From: Maritimibacter harenae
GTDB lineage: Bacteria; Pseudomonadota; Alphaproteobacteria; Rhodobacterales; Rhodobacteraceae
Direction of reading: 5' to 3'
Assembly: GCF_009882975.1 (NCBI RefSeq)
Contig: NZ_WTUX01000022.1
Span: 1 to 64,000 of the forward strand
Length of the DNA: 64,000 nucleotides
In this document: positions 1 to 9,765 of the stretch, in pieces
How the letters are laid out: each line of letters starts with the position of its first letter
Position numbering within the stretch: the first letter of the stretch is position 1
The notes under the pieces: model-generated
The model's database searches: none
What the model saw: the letters and a program-made list of their open reading frames with translations, nothing else
Told to the model about the DNA's origin: nothing
Translations under genes and position numbers: made by a program

Positions 1-178
<178 letters not shown>

Positions 179-265
179 TCAAGCGCAGAAGGATCACCGA
201 CGCGCCATGCACGGCTTTCGGGGCCTACCGGGGCCGGGCGGTCACAGCCGCAGGTCTGAAATGCG

Positions 266-290
266 CGGGGCGCGGCATTGCCACGCCCCG
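266..290. terminator. GC-rich hairpin 3' of the lipoprotein gene
   Basis: Arms CGGGGCG (266-272) and CGCCCCG (284-290), with further pairing inside the loop. It lies 24 bp past the lipoprotein stop codon. A run of five A follows it on the plus strand, so on the minus strand the T-run precedes the stem. It is therefore not a textbook terminator for the minus-strand gene and may just be an end-of-message hairpin. Confidence 0.4.
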
Positions 291-313
291 AAAAAGCCGG
301 TTGAAACGGTCCG

Positions 314-1054
314 TCAGGAGGACGGCTGGGTCGCCTTCGCCTCGGCGTTCTGGGCCGCGTCGGTCTTCACGCCGGACGAGGTTCCGCCGACCTCTTCGCC
401 ACCCGACAGAGTCGCGCCGTCTTCGCCTTCCTCGACGCGGGCGAACTGCGGCGGGATGGTGCCGGCGGTCGGCGCCGGGCGCCCGGCCGACGTGGTCTCG
501 GGATCCATCAGGGAGGCGTCGCCGAACCACTCGGGGTTCTCCAGCATCCAGGTGTGGATGCTCTTGGCGAGCGAGCGGGCCAGCGACAGCATCTGCTCGT
601 CGGCGGTCTTGGTCAGGCCGGTGCCGATCAGCTGGTCGAAGCCCAGTTCCTCGGACACCGTGATGATCTCGGGCTCCTCGTTGATCGGGGCCCCCTTTTC
701 GTCGTCCCAGACGGTGACCGAGGCCACCAGCACGGACTTCGGCGTGAAGATCAGCGGCACGCCGATCATGGCGAGCGCGTAGCCGTCGACCTTGGTCGCG
801 ATGTGGAAATACTTGTCACCGTCGTAGCGCCCGAACCGCTCCTCGATGGCGAAATCGATCGCGGCCTCCCAGGCTTCGTCGGTCGCTTCGCGCGAGAACG
901 GGCCGATTTCCGGCTCTTCGACGACGGTCACGACATGGCCGAGGAGGAAACGCCCCATCGGCTCCGGGACGTTCTCGAGATCGCTCGTCGTCGCGCAGGC
1001 CGACAGCAGGAACGCGGCGGCAACCGGGGCAGCAAAAGATGTCAGGCGGGGCAT
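314..1054 (-). CDS. Predicted lipoprotein of unknown function
   Basis: A 246-residue exported lipoprotein. The N-terminus MPRLTSFAAPVAAAFLLSAC is a type II signal peptide with lipobox LSAC; Cys20 would be lipidated. I chose this ATG, five codons inside the longest frame, because it places the charged n-region directly before the hydrophobic stretch. The middle of the protein is a compact alpha/beta-looking domain. The last 50 residues are low-complexity, rich in Glu, Gly, Ala and Thr. I do not recognise the family and infer only an envelope location. The gene is divergent from the P450 gene, with about 100 bp between them. Confidence 0.8.
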   Translation of the reverse strand: MPRLTSFAAPVAAAFLLSACATTSDLENVPEPMGRFLLGHVVTVVEEPEIGPFSREATDEAWEAAIDFAIEERFGRYDGDKYFHIATKVDGYALAMIGVPLIFTPKSVLVASVTVWDDEKGAPINEEPEIITVSEELGFDQLIGTGLTKTADEQMLSLARSLAKSIHTWMLENPEWFGDASLMDPETTSAGRPAPTAGTIPPQFARVEEGEDGATLSGGEEVGGTSSGVKTDAAQNAEAKATQPSS

Positions 1055-1152
1055 GCTCACTCCTAGCAAGGTTTACCTGTGCATACCCTTTGACACGAAA
1101 CGGTTCAATTCACGTCCTTGCTTGTGGCGCCGAAGGCGGCGAATGTTGCTTT

Positions 1153-2526
1153 ATGGACGCCAGACCCGACCCCCGGCGCACGCCGGTCGCCGTGCCGATT
1201 CCCGAGCGCCCCCGCCGCTTTCTCGAAGCCGTGCGCGCCATGCAGCACAATGCGCTGGCGCTCCTGCCCCGCATCGCGTTCACCCAGCCGATCGTGTCGG
1301 GTCACGTCGTGCGCCGGTTCCACATGGTGATGGATCCGCCATCCCTGCGGCGTATATTGAAGGACGCACACGAGGATTACCCGAAGAGCGAGGAAGCCTC
1401 GGCCATGTTGCGCCCGGCCGTCGGCAACGGGCTCTTCCTTGCGGAAGGCGCGCATTGGCGCTGGCAGCGGCGCGCGGCGAGCCCGATCTTCGCGCCGCGC
1501 AACCTGACTGCTCTGACCCCCGTGATGACCGAGGCGGCCGAGGCCGGGTGTCGGCGGATCGCCGCCCATAGCGGCCCGCAGAACCTCTATGACGAGATGC
1601 TGCGAGTCGCGTTCGAGGTCATCGCGGCGGTGTCGATGTCCGAGGACACCGCCATCCCGCGCGAGGTCGCCCACCGCGCCATCGAGCGCTACGTGGACAC
1701 GGCCGCGCGCGCCTCGATCCTCGACATCCTCAAGGTGCCGGGCTTCGTGCCCCGGCCAAGACGCGAATACGCCAAGCTCGCGATCGGCGAGCTCAAGCGC
1801 GCGACCGACGCGGCCATCAAGGCGCGCATGGGGCGTCCCCCGGCCGATCCGCCGCCGCTTCTCGACCTGCTCATCGGGGCCTCGGACCCGGAGACGGGGC
1901 GTACGATGAACGCGCTCGAGCTGCGCGACAATCTCCTGAGCTTCCTGGTGGCCGGCCACGAGACGACCGCGCTCGCCCTGTCCTGGGCGCTCTATCTCAT
2001 GGCTTTCGACCAGGACGTGCAGGAGCGCGCCCGGGCGGAGGCGCAAGCGGTGCTTGGCACGCGGGCGGCGGGCGACGCGGACATGCCGAAGCTGCCTTAC
2101 CTGCGCCAGATCGTGCTCGAGACGATGCGGCTCTATCCCCCCGTGGCCCTGCTCGCGCGGACGGCGGCGAAACCCGACCGGCTGCAGGACCGCGAAGTGC
2201 GGGCGGGCGACGTGATGCTGCTGCCGTTCTACGCGCTCCACCGCAACGAATGCATCTGGGACGACCCCGACACCTTCGACCCGGGGCGTTTCGCCGACGA
2301 GAAGGCGATCGACCGCTATGCCTACCTGCCGTTCGGGGCGGGGCCGCGCGTCTGCATCGGGATGGATTTCGCGGTCCAGGAGACGATGATCGTGCTGGCC
2401 ACGATGCTCACCCGCTTCCGGTTCACGCCGGTTCCCGGCCGCGAGCCGGAGCCGGTGATGATTCTCACTCTGCGCCCGCACGGCGGTGTCTGGCTGAACG
2501 TCGAGCCGCTGTCGCCGGACGCCTAG
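1153..2526 (+). CDS. Cytochrome P450
   Basis: A 457-residue soluble cytochrome P450 monooxygenase. The I-helix oxygen-activation motif AGHETT is at residues 267-272, the K-helix ExxR (ETMR) at 323-326 followed by LYPP, and the haem loop FGAGPRVCIG at 394-403 with Cys401 as proximal haem ligand. There is no N-terminal membrane anchor. The chosen ATG gives a normal P450 length; an in-frame ATG 38 codons upstream adds Cys-rich sequence with no P450 character. No ferredoxin or reductase gene adjoins it, so electron donors must come from elsewhere. The substrate is unknown; a fatty acid or hydrophobic compound is typical of such proteins. It ends with a 4-bp convergent overlap with the M48 protease gene. 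Confidence 0.93.
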   Translation: MDARPDPRRTPVAVPIPERPRRFLEAVRAMQHNALALLPRIAFTQPIVSGHVVRRFHMVMDPPSLRRILKDAHEDYPKSEEASAMLRPAVGNGLFLAEGAHWRWQRRAASPIFAPRNLTALTPVMTEAAEAGCRRIAAHSGPQNLYDEMLRVAFEVIAAVSMSEDTAIPREVAHRAIERYVDTAARASILDILKVPGFVPRPRREYAKLAIGELKRATDAAIKARMGRPPADPPPLLDLLIGASDPETGRTMNALELRDNLLSFLVAGHETTALALSWALYLMAFDQDVQERARAEAQAVLGTRAAGDADMPKLPYLRQIVLETMRLYPPVALLARTAAKPDRLQDREVRAGDVMLLPFYALHRNECIWDDPDTFDPGRFADEKAIDRYAYLPFGAGPRVCIGMDFAVQETMIVLATMLTRFRFTPVPGREPEPVMILTLRPHGGVWLNVEPLSPDA

Positions 2527-3701
2527 TTGCGGCCGCCCAGCCGCCCCTCCGACTCATCCTGCGCTCCTGGGCTGTCCGAATCCTGCGCGGCGCGCGGGCC
2601 GCAGATCTCGCGCAGGTCCTGCCACTCGGCGTCGGTGATGACCGGGCGGTCGTAGACCCCGCCCTCGGCCGCCGCCTGCGCGGCCTCGATCCGGTCGACC
2701 ATCTGCGGGTGCGAGGCGAAATGCGCCATGATCCCCTCCGCATCGCCATATTCGTCGAGGAGCCGCGCGAAAATGCGGCCCAGGGCGCCCGGATCGACCT
2801 CGGCCTCGCGCATCAGGTCGTGGGCGTAATCGTCCGCCGCCGCCTCGGCGGCCTGGGAATACTTGGCGTTGATCAGCTGGTTGGCCAGCAGGAGCACCAC
2901 CGTGCCGCCGGCGAAATCGCCGAACAGCAGCCCCAGCACCCCGATCGACCCGGCCGAGCGTAGCGCGTCGCGGGTCGGGTCGCGGTTGACCACGTGCCCA
3001 ACCTCATGCGCGAGGATCGAGGCGACCTCGTCCGCGCTCTCGGCCTCTTCGATCAGGCCGCGAAACAGGATCACGCGCCCGCCGGGCAGTGCGAAGGCGT
3101 TGACCAGGTCGTGGTCGAGAACGGCAAGACGCACGTCGTAGGGCAGGTCGGCGGAAGGATCGAGCCGCGCCATCATCGCGTCGAGCGCAGCCCGTCCGGC
3201 CGGCGCTTCGCATAGCCGGACCGGCGCTGCCTCCCGGCCCAATGCGCCGCGGATCTGCTCGAAGGTCGCGTCGCCCAGCGCGCGCTCGCCTTCGGGGGGC
3301 AGGTAGGTGGCCAGCTGGTCGGCCATGATCGGGACAAGCACGAAGATGATGACCGCGACGCTTGTCAGCGCGCCGCCGGCCCAGCCGAAGATCCTGCCCC
3401 AATTGCCCACCGGCGCGGACCGCGACAGGTTCGGGGCCAATCCGCGCAGTTCCCGCGCCACGTGCGGGTTGTCGATCACGAGCCGCGCGGTGCCGGCGTG
3501 CCCGTCGCTCAAAACAAGCCCGTCGGCATAGGCCTGATCCGGCAGCGCGCGCAGGTCCTCGAGCGCCCAGTAGAGCGTTTCGCCCTCGGGCAGCGTGATG
3601 TGCAGGTGCGTGCGCGACAATTGCAGCGACACGCGGTGCGTCACCGCGTCCGTGCCGTCCACGAAATCGGCATAGACCGGCTGCGCCCCTTCCCCGCTCA
3701 A
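2523..3701 (-). CDS. M48-family membrane zinc metalloprotease
   Basis: A 392-residue protein with an N-terminal cytosolic-looking domain (about 1-100), one membrane segment (about 104-126) and an M48 peptidase domain. The zinc site HEVGH is at residues 232-236, and the expected third ligand Glu lies in YSQAAEAAAD at 286. A hydrophobic stretch at 252-278 sits inside the protease domain, as in other M48 enzymes. The start codon overlaps the stop of the YjgN-like gene by 4 bp, so the two are co-transcribed and probably work together at the inner membrane. M48 proteases generally act in protein quality control; no specific substrate can be named here. Confidence 0.9.
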   Translation of the reverse strand: MSGEGAQPVYADFVDGTDAVTHRVSLQLSRTHLHITLPEGETLYWALEDLRALPDQAYADGLVLSDGHAGTARLVIDNPHVARELRGLAPNLSRSAPVGNWGRIFGWAGGALTSVAVIIFVLVPIMADQLATYLPPEGERALGDATFEQIRGALGREAAPVRLCEAPAGRAALDAMMARLDPSADLPYDVRLAVLDHDLVNAFALPGGRVILFRGLIEEAESADEVASILAHEVGHVVNRDPTRDALRSAGSIGVLGLLFGDFAGGTVVLLLANQLINAKYSQAAEAAADDYAHDLMREAEVDPGALGRIFARLLDEYGDAEGIMAHFASHPQMVDRIEAAQAAAEGGVYDRPVITDAEWQDLREICGPRAAQDSDSPGAQDESEGRLGGRN

Positions 3702-4894
3702 AACGCGTCACCCAGCGGGAGCGCGTCGGCGAAGCCCTCGGCCTCGGCGAACTCGTCACGGCTGCGCTGGCGCACGGCGTTGAGCGCAGCGGGGTTCACG
3801 ATCTCGGTCACCTCGGCGAAGTGATGGGCGAGCGGCAGGGTGATGAAGGTCTCCTTCAGCACGTTCCACATGATGAAGACGCCGAAGTAGAGGATGATCC
3901 CGGTGACGATCGGGATGATCGGCGGGATCGACCCCAGCGTCGAGATGTCGACCTCCTCGCCCAGCGTGTCGAAGGCGAAGCCTGTGATCGCACCGATGAT
4001 CGCCAGGACGATCCCGCTCACGATCATGCCGAGGATGAAAAGCCCCACCATCGCCCCCCAGCCGCCGGCATAGATGCCGATGATCCGCCCGGTGCGCGGC
4101 TGGGTGCGCAGCCCCGCCTCACCCAGTGTCTTGGTCTCTGTAAGCGCCTTGAAGGTGCCCGCCTTCCAGGCCCCGAGCCCGTAGAGGAACCAGCCGAAAC
4201 CAAGCACGATCAGCGCCGCGAAGCGCGGGTCTTCGGCCACGCCGATGGCGACACCCGCCCCGACCATGAGCGCGACCGACAGGTAGAGGTTGAGCATCGG
4301 GCGGATCAGCATCCGCCAGGACCCGCCCTGGTGCATCCGGTGATCGCCGTAGAACGTCCGGTCGGTGCGGTATTTCTCCAGCCAAAAGGTCTTCACGGGC
4401 CACCACAGCCCCAGCGTCACCACGGTCAGCCCCCAGTGCAGGAGCGAACGCCAGACGAACCCGGCCACCCCCGGCTCGAGCCCGAAGCGGATGCCGCGCC
4501 AGCGCGTGCGTGCAAGCACGTAGCGCCGTGCGCGGTACTGGGCGAAGAAGATGAGTGGCGTGATCCCCAGAAGCGACAGCGCGTAGGCCGGCGTGTTCCC
4601 CTCGAAAAGCGAGAACGAGAAGAACATCAGGATCAGGTTCACGATCCCGATGTAGAAGGCGAGGAAGACCACGGCGGTGAGAAAACCCAGGAGCTTCTCG
4701 GTCGCCCGCCCGGCGTATTCCAGCGGCATGCCCCCGGGGCGGATCGCGCTCCAGTAATACCGTCGCATTCGGGTCTTCATCCAGAAGCGGTAGAAGCCCG
4801 CGGTCAGAACCGTGCGTATTCCCGTGACCAGCGCCAGGCGGAACAAGGGCGCCTTGGATCCCTTGTAGTCCGTCTTGAGGTCCGCGAAGGTCAT
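3698..4894 (-). CDS. YjgN (DUF898) family inner-membrane protein
   Basis: A 398-residue polytopic membrane protein with several strongly hydrophobic helices. Characteristic DUF898 sequence includes FYRFWMKTRMRRYYW near the N-terminus and LWWPVKTFWLEKYRTDRTFYG in mid-protein. The first half carries two related segments, each a hydrophobic helix followed by an Arg/Trp/Tyr-rich patch, as in the YjgN family. Its function is not established. It begins 3 bp after the parC stop and overlaps the M48 gene by 4 bp, so it looks like the middle gene of a parC-yjgN-M48 transcription unit. The tight coupling to M48 suggests a functional pair. Confidence 0.85.
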   Translation of the reverse strand: MTFADLKTDYKGSKAPLFRLALVTGIRTVLTAGFYRFWMKTRMRRYYWSAIRPGGMPLEYAGRATEKLLGFLTAVVFLAFYIGIVNLILMFFSFSLFEGNTPAYALSLLGITPLIFFAQYRARRYVLARTRWRGIRFGLEPGVAGFVWRSLLHWGLTVVTLGLWWPVKTFWLEKYRTDRTFYGDHRMHQGGSWRMLIRPMLNLYLSVALMVGAGVAIGVAEDPRFAALIVLGFGWFLYGLGAWKAGTFKALTETKTLGEAGLRTQPRTGRIIGIYAGGWGAMVGLFILGMIVSGIVLAIIGAITGFAFDTLGEEVDISTLGSIPPIIPIVTGIILYFGVFIMWNVLKETFITLPLAHHFAEVTEIVNPAALNAVRQRSRDEFAEAEGFADALPLGDAF

Positions 4895-4897
4895 GGC

Positions 4898-7351
4898 TCA
4901 GGTGAAGGTGTTCGACTTCGGAAATCCATGCGGGGGCTGCTTGCCCACCGTCGCACGTTTGCCGATCCAGGGTCCCATGTCCACCTCGGTGCGCGTCCGG
5001 TCGCCCGTCGCGGCCCAGGACAGGCCCTTTGCCAGGTCGAAGGTCGTCAGGTCCGACAGCCCGCCATCGAGGTCGAGCGTTCCCTGCCGCCCACGCGCCA
5101 TGTTGTACTTCTGAAGCCGCACGCCCTTGCCGCGCCCCATCTCGGGCAGTTCGGAGAGCGGGAAGACCAGGAGCTTGCGGTTCTCGCTGACCACCGCGAC
5201 GTGATCGCCGGTCACCGGGCGCACCACCTTGGCGATGCTGTCGGAGACATTGAGCACCTGTTTGCCGTTCTTGGTCTGGGCCACGACCTCGGCCTCGGGC
5301 ACGACGAAGCCGTTGCCCGCCTTCGAAGCCACGATGAGCTTGCGGTCGGGCTGGTGCACGAACATGTCGACGATCTCGACATCGTTGGGCAGGTCGACCA
5401 TCAGGCGCACCGGTTCACCCATCCCGCGCCCGCCGGGCAGGTTCGCCGCCGACAGGGTGTAGAACCGGCCATTCGCGCCGAAGAGGATGATCTTGTCTGT
5501 CGTCTCGGCGTGGAAGGCGAACCGCGGGCCGTCGCCGTCCTTGAACTTGAAGTCGCGCCCCAGGTCCACGTGACCCGACATGGCACGGATCCAGCCCATC
5601 TGGCTGCACAGGATCGTCACCGGTTCGCGGTCGATCATCGCCTCGAGCGGCACGTCGGGCACCTCGGTCGCCTCGGCGAACTGCGTGCGGCGCGCGCCGC
5701 CTTCGTAGTCCTTGCCGAACTTCTTCTTGGCGTCCTTGAGCTCTTCCGTGATGCGCCCCCACTGAAGGTCTTCGCTGTCGAGAAGGTCCTCGAGCCCGGC
5801 GCGTTCCTCCATCAGCGCGTCGCGTTCGCGCACGAGCTCGATCTCCTCGAGCCGGCGCAGGCTGCGCAGACGCATGTTGAGGATCGCGTCGACCTGCACA
5901 TCCGACAACCCCTCGGAGCGTCCCGCGAAACGCCGGGGCGTCGTGGTGGTCGCCCCGGATTCGGCGATGACGCCCCGCGCCACGGCGTCGGGATCCTCGC
6001 GCAGCTCCAGCGACGAAACATCGACACCAGTGAGCGGCGAGACATAATCGCTTTCCGACGTGGCGCGCGGAATCGTCTCCTGGTGCGGGCGCGACCAGTC
6101 CTCGTACATCAGCGCGGCCTTGGGATCGTCGTCGTAGCGGATGATGTCGATCACGCGGTCGAGGTTGAGGAAGGCGATGATGAAGCCCTCCAGCACCTCG
6201 AGCCGGTGGTCGATCTTCTCCATCCGGTGCTTCGACCGGCGGATCAGGACCTCGCGCCGGAAATCGAGGAAGGCGCGGAGCACTTCCTTGAGCGAACAGA
6301 CCCGCGGCGTCAGCCCGTCGATCAGGACGTTCATGTTCAGGCTGAAGCGCACCTCGAGGTCCGAGTTGCGGAACAGGAGCCCCATGAGCATCTCGGCCTC
6401 GACATTGCGCGACCGGGGTTCGAGCACGATGCGGATGTCGTCGGCGCTTTCGTCGCGCACGTCGGCCAGGAGCGGCACCTTCTTGGTCTGGATGACCTCG
6501 GCCAGCTTCTCGATCAGCTTGGACTTCTGGACCTGGAACGGAATCTCGGTGACCACGATCTGCCACTGGCCGCGGCCCAGGTCCTCGACCTCCCACTTGG
6601 ACCGCAGCCGGATCGACCCGCGGCCCGTGCGATAAGCCTGCGCGATGTTCTCGCGCGATTCCACGATGACGCCGCCGGTCGGGAAATCCGGGCCGGGGAT
6701 GTAGTTCAGAAGCGTGTCATCACGCGCGTCGGGCGTGCGGATCAGGTGGATGCAGGCATCGACCAGCTCGGTGATGTTGTGCGGCGGAATGTTCGTGGCC
6801 ATCCCCACCGCGATCCCGGCGGCACCGTTTGCCAGCAGGTGCGGGAAGGTCGCCGGCAGGACCACCGGCTCGCGCAGGGTGCCGTCGTAGTTCTCGCGGA
6901 AATCGACGCTGTCCTCGTCCAGCCCCTCCAGCATCGCCTCGGCGACACTGGTCATGCGCGCCTCGGTGTAGCGGCTGGCGGCCGGGTTGTCGCCGTCGAT
7001 GTTGCCGAAGTTCCCCTGCCCGTCGACCAGCGGGTAGCGCACGTTGAAGTCCTGGGCGAGACGCGCCATCGCGTCATAGATCGCGGCGTCCCCGTGCGGG
7101 TGGTAGTTGCCCATCACGTCGCCCGAGATCTTCGACGACTTGCGGAACCGCCCGCCCGAATTCAGGCGCAGTTCACGCATCGCGAACAGGATTCGGCGGT
7201 GCACGGGCTTCAACCCGTCGCGCGCGTCGGGCAGCGCCCGGTTCATGATCGTCGAGAGCGCGTAGGTCAGATATCGGTCGCCGATGGCGCGGCGCAGCGG
7301 CTCGGCCATTTCGGAGATGGGATTGTCGGGATCGTCCACCATGTCGGTCAT
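4898..7351 (-). CDS. parC: DNA topoisomerase IV subunit A
   Basis: An 817-residue type IIA topoisomerase A subunit that cuts and religates DNA to decatenate daughter chromosomes with ParE. The winged-helix/tower core has the catalytic tyrosine Tyr128 in ASRYTEARM. The C-terminal third is the beta-pinwheel DNA-wrapping domain. It lacks the GyrA box expected of gyrase (QRRGGKG-like), and the overall sequence resembles alphaproteobacterial ParC. The quinolone-binding helix reads [10 protein letters not shown], so the position equal to E. coli GyrA Ser83/ParC Ser80 is Ala89, with Asp93 retained. The start ATG at 7351 is in a 177-bp divergent intergenic region containing two GANTC sites (7376-7380, 7464-7468). 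Confidence 0.94.
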   Translation of the reverse strand: MTDMVDDPDNPISEMAEPLRRAIGDRYLTYALSTIMNRALPDARDGLKPVHRRILFAMRELRLNSGGRFRKSSKISGDVMGNYHPHGDAAIYDAMARLAQDFNVRYPLVDGQGNFGNIDGDNPAASRYTEARMTSVAEAMLEGLDEDSVDFRENYDGTLREPVVLPATFPHLLANGAAGIAVGMATNIPPHNITELVDACIHLIRTPDARDDTLLNYIPGPDFPTGGVIVESRENIAQAYRTGRGSIRLRSKWEVEDLGRGQWQIVVTEIPFQVQKSKLIEKLAEVIQTKKVPLLADVRDESADDIRIVLEPRSRNVEAEMLMGLLFRNSDLEVRFSLNMNVLIDGLTPRVCSLKEVLRAFLDFRREVLIRRSKHRMEKIDHRLEVLEGFIIAFLNLDRVIDIIRYDDDPKAALMYEDWSRPHQETIPRATSESDYVSPLTGVDVSSLELREDPDAVARGVIAESGATTTTPRRFAGRSEGLSDVQVDAILNMRLRSLRRLEEIELVRERDALMEERAGLEDLLDSEDLQWGRITEELKDAKKKFGKDYEGGARRTQFAEATEVPDVPLEAMIDREPVTILCSQMGWIRAMSGHVDLGRDFKFKDGDGPRFAFHAETTDKIILFGANGRFYTLSAANLPGGRGMGEPVRLMVDLPNDVEIVDMFVHQPDRKLIVASKAGNGFVVPEAEVVAQTKNGKQVLNVSDSIAKVVRPVTGDHVAVVSENRKLLVFPLSELPEMGRGKGVRLQKYNMARGRQGTLDLDGGLSDLTTFDLAKGLSWAATGDRTRTEVDMGPWIGKRATVGKQPPHGFPKSNTFT

Positions 7352-7528
7352 GAAATCCCAAATACGTGAGGAACGGAATCCCGTAAAGCGCGTTTCAACC
7401 GTGAGCGGAGCCGATCAGCCGACGCGCCACGAATTGGCCCGGTTGCCCCGCCATCATTGATGCGAATCATTGCCAGCCCCGAAAGGCGGCCGGTAACCTT
7501 TAAGACCTTGGGAAAGGGTAGCGGTCCC

Positions 7529-8089
7529 ATGCAACTTGTTCGTCTCTCCCTCTTCACGATCGTGGGCCTCGTGGCCGCGATGGCGTGGTTCGGGCGCGAC
7601 ACGGGTGTTCCCGACCAGCCCATCGGACGCGCCACGCCTCTTGTCAGCGACAACCTCATGGCCACCTTCACCGGCGCGATCGACGACAACGGCCGCGACG
7701 AACGGCTCGCCCGTGCGCTCGCCTCGGATTCCAGCCCGGAGACCGCGACCCTCGTGACCTTCGAGCCGGAGACCGAGTCGGAGCCTGCACCCGAGATCGC
7801 GCCGGAACCCGCGGTCGCGTCCGGGTCCGAGGCCAAGCTGACCCTCGCGGCCGCCGAGGCCGAGCCGCAGGCACCCGCCCCCGCACCGGACTACCTCGTC
7901 GTCACCGGCTCCTACGTGAACATGCGCGGCGGGCCGACCACGAACGAGGGCGTCATCGCGACGCTGAGTGCCGGCACCCGGGTCGAGGATCTCGGCGCGG
8001 CCAAGGACGGCTGGCGCGAAGTGCGGTTGACCGGGAGCGGAGAACGCGGCTTCATGGCGGCGCGTTTCCTGGCTCCCGAGGCTCCTTGA
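7529..8089 (+). CDS. Membrane-anchored SH3-domain protein
   Basis: A 186-residue protein with one N-terminal hydrophobic helix (about residues 5-22), a long Glu/Pro/Ala-rich linker (about 60-120) and a C-terminal bacterial SH3 domain. The SH3 signature YLVVTGSYVNMRGGPTTNEG starts near 123, followed by a GTRVEDL strand and GW in KDGWREV. Such domains usually bind cell-wall material, so a periplasmic location is inferred. I took the ATG at 7529 because it begins at the membrane helix; an upstream in-frame ATG (7457) adds a basic stretch. The stop TGA overlaps the TTG start of the following SDR gene, implying translational coupling. Confidence 0.82.
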   Translation: MQLVRLSLFTIVGLVAAMAWFGRDTGVPDQPIGRATPLVSDNLMATFTGAIDDNGRDERLARALASDSSPETATLVTFEPETESEPAPEIAPEPAVASGSEAKLTLAAAEAEPQAPAPAPDYLVVTGSYVNMRGGPTTNEGVIATLSAGTRVEDLGAAKDGWREVRLTGSGERGFMAARFLAPEAP

Positions 8090-8919
8090 CCCCGAAATCC
8101 ATCCTGATCACCGGCTGCTCCTCCGGCATCGGACACGACGCGGCGCATCACCTCGCCACCCGCGGCTGGCGCGTCTTCGCGACCTGCCGGGCCGAGGACG
8201 ACTGCGCACGCCTGCGCGGGGAAGGGCTGGAGAGCTTCCGGCTCGACCACCAGGACCCGGACAGCATCGTGGCGGCCATCGCCGAGGCGACAGCGCGCAC
8301 CGGCGGCACGCTCGACGCGGTCTTCTGCAACGCGGGCTACGGCGTGCCGGTCCTGGCAGAAGACCTGCCCACCAGCGTCCTCAAGGACATGTTCGAGACC
8401 AACTTCTTCGGCGTCCACGAAATCGTGCGCCGCGTGATCCCGATCATGCGTGCCCAGGGCGGCGGCCGGATCGTCAACTGCTCCTCGACCCTGGGCCTTT
8501 CCGCGATCCGCTGGCGCGCGCCCTACGTGGCCTCCAAGTTCGCGCTCGAAGGCTACACCGATACGCTCCGGCTGGAGCTCGCGGGCGACGGCATCCACGC
8601 GGTGCTGATTGAACCGGGGCCGATCACGACGCGCTTCCGGCTGAATTCCAAGGCCCAGTTCGAGGCACATATCGACTGGAAGTCATCTGCCAACCGCGCG
8701 GGCTACGAGGCGAAGATCCTGCCGCGCTTCGCCCGCGACATCGACGCGAAGGATCCGTTCGAACTGCCCGCCTCCGCCGTCACCGCCAAGCTCGTGCGCG
8801 CGCTCGAGACGCGGCGGCCGAAGCCGCGCTACCTGGTGACGGTGCCGACCTACATGAGCTACTGGGCGCGCCGCCTGCTGCCCACGCGGCTGGCCGACTG
8901 GGCGCTCTCCAAGGCGTGA
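8086..8919 (+). CDS. Short-chain dehydrogenase/reductase (TTG start)
   Basis: A 277-residue classical SDR. The Rossmann motif TGCSSGIG is at residues 9-16, followed by the NAG motif in CNAGYG, the catalytic Ser in NCSST, and YVASK as the Tyr-Lys pair. The reading frame opens without a nearby ATG. The TTG at 8086 overlaps the preceding TGA (TTGA), giving an SDR of the expected N-terminus a few residues before the first beta-strand. The C-terminus carries an Arg-rich, hydrophobic tail (TYMSYWARRLL), as in SDRs that act on lipids or retinoid-like substrates. The substrate is unknown. Confidence 0.87.
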   Translation: MTPKSILITGCSSGIGHDAAHHLATRGWRVFATCRAEDDCARLRGEGLESFRLDHQDPDSIVAAIAEATARTGGTLDAVFCNAGYGVPVLAEDLPTSVLKDMFETNFFGVHEIVRRVIPIMRAQGGGRIVNCSSTLGLSAIRWRAPYVASKFALEGYTDTLRLELAGDGIHAVLIEPGPITTRFRLNSKAQFEAHIDWKSSANRAGYEAKILPRFARDIDAKDPFELPASAVTAKLVRALETRRPKPRYLVTVPTYMSYWARRLLPTRLADWALSKA

Positions 8920-8981
8920 GCCGCCACCCCTCGCCAAGCGCGGGGGAAACCTGTATCCCTCCCGGCAAACGAGGATAGCCG

Positions 8982-9185
8982 ATGTTCGAAGACCCCCTTC
9001 TCCTGCTTCCGCTGGGCGCCGTGCTCGTCGTGGCGCTCATCCTGCTCACCGGCATCGGAAGCTTCGGCCGGGGCGGTGATTTCAACCGCCGCAACGCCAA
9101 CCGCCTGATGCGCTGGCGGATCTATGCACAGGCGGTCGCCATCGTGCTCATCCTGTTCTACATCTGGCTGCGCTCGGGGGGATGA
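8982..9185 (+). CDS. Twin-transmembrane HIG1-like small protein
   Basis: A 67-residue protein with two membrane helices (about 5-25 and 46-63). They are joined by a basic loop, RNANRLMRWRIYAQAVAI, that resembles the HIG1/Rcf1 domain signature (a basic amphipathic turn followed by Ala-Gln and a helix). HIG1 proteins are associated with cytochrome oxidase in mitochondria and some alphaproteobacteria; that role here is inference. The gene has a GAGGAT ribosome-binding site and ends 1 bp before the adenosyltransferase ATG, so the two are one unit. Confidence 0.75.
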   Translation: MFEDPLLLLPLGAVLVVALILLTGIGSFGRGGDFNRRNANRLMRWRIYAQAVAIVLILFYIWLRSGG

Positions 9186-9186
9186 C

Positions 9187-9759
9187 ATGGTCGTACTGAA
9201 CAAGATCTACACGCGGACCGGCGACACCGGCGAGACGGCCCTGGGCGACGGCACCCGCGTCGCCAAGCATTCCCCGCGGGTCGAGGCCTACGGGACCGTG
9301 GACGAGGCCAACGCCACCATCGGGATGGCCCGCCTGCATGCGACCGGCGAAACCGACGCGGCGCTCGCGCGCATCCAGAACGACCTGTTCGATCTCGGCG
9401 CCGACCTCTGCCGGCCGGGCATGGAGCTCGACGACCAGGCCGAGTACCCGCCCCTGCGCGTCTCCGGCGCCCAGGTCGCCCGGCTCGAATCCGAGATCGA
9501 CGCCATGACCAAGGTGCTCGAGCCGCTGAGAAGCTTCGTCCTGCCCGGCGGCTCGCCGCTGGCCGCCCACCTGCACCTGGCTCGCACCGTATCGCGCCGC
9601 GCCGAACGGCTGGCCACCGACCTCGCGACCTCCGAGGACGTGAACCCGGCCGCGATCCGTTACCTCAACCGCCTGTCCGACTGGTGTTTCACCGCGGCGC
9701 GCATGGCCAACGACGAGGGGCGCGCGGACGTGCTCTGGGTGCCCGGCGCCAACCGCTGA
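9187..9759 (+). CDS. PduO-type cob(I)alamin adenosyltransferase
   Basis: A 190-residue ATP:cob(I)alamin adenosyltransferase that makes adenosylcobalamin. Family hallmarks are the ATP-binding N-terminus KIYTRTGDTGETALGDGTR (residues 6-24), YGTVDEANA, the RRAER helix and NRLSDWCF near the C-terminus. It is a trimeric cytosolic enzyme of the normal family length. It follows the HIG1-like gene with a 1-bp gap. No other cobalamin gene is in the window. Downstream lies a copy of the interspersed hairpin repeat. Confidence 0.93.
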   Translation: MVVLNKIYTRTGDTGETALGDGTRVAKHSPRVEAYGTVDEANATIGMARLHATGETDAALARIQNDLFDLGADLCRPGMELDDQAEYPPLRVSGAQVARLESEIDAMTKVLEPLRSFVLPGGSPLAAHLHLARTVSRRAERLATDLATSEDVNPAAIRYLNRLSDWCFTAARMANDEGRADVLWVPGANR

Positions 9760-9765
9760 GCGCCC

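Noticed and set aside
3821-7369. A very long open frame (about 1180 codons) on the plus strand opposite parC
   Set aside because: It is the antisense of parC and the YjgN gene. The translation is Arg/His/Asp/Glu-rich with no recognisable domain, as expected for the mirror frame of GC-rich genes.
7441-7470. A Fur/Mur-type iron box near ATTGATGCGAATCAT
   Set aside because: Only part of the pattern matches, the symmetry is poor, and nearby genes are not iron-related.
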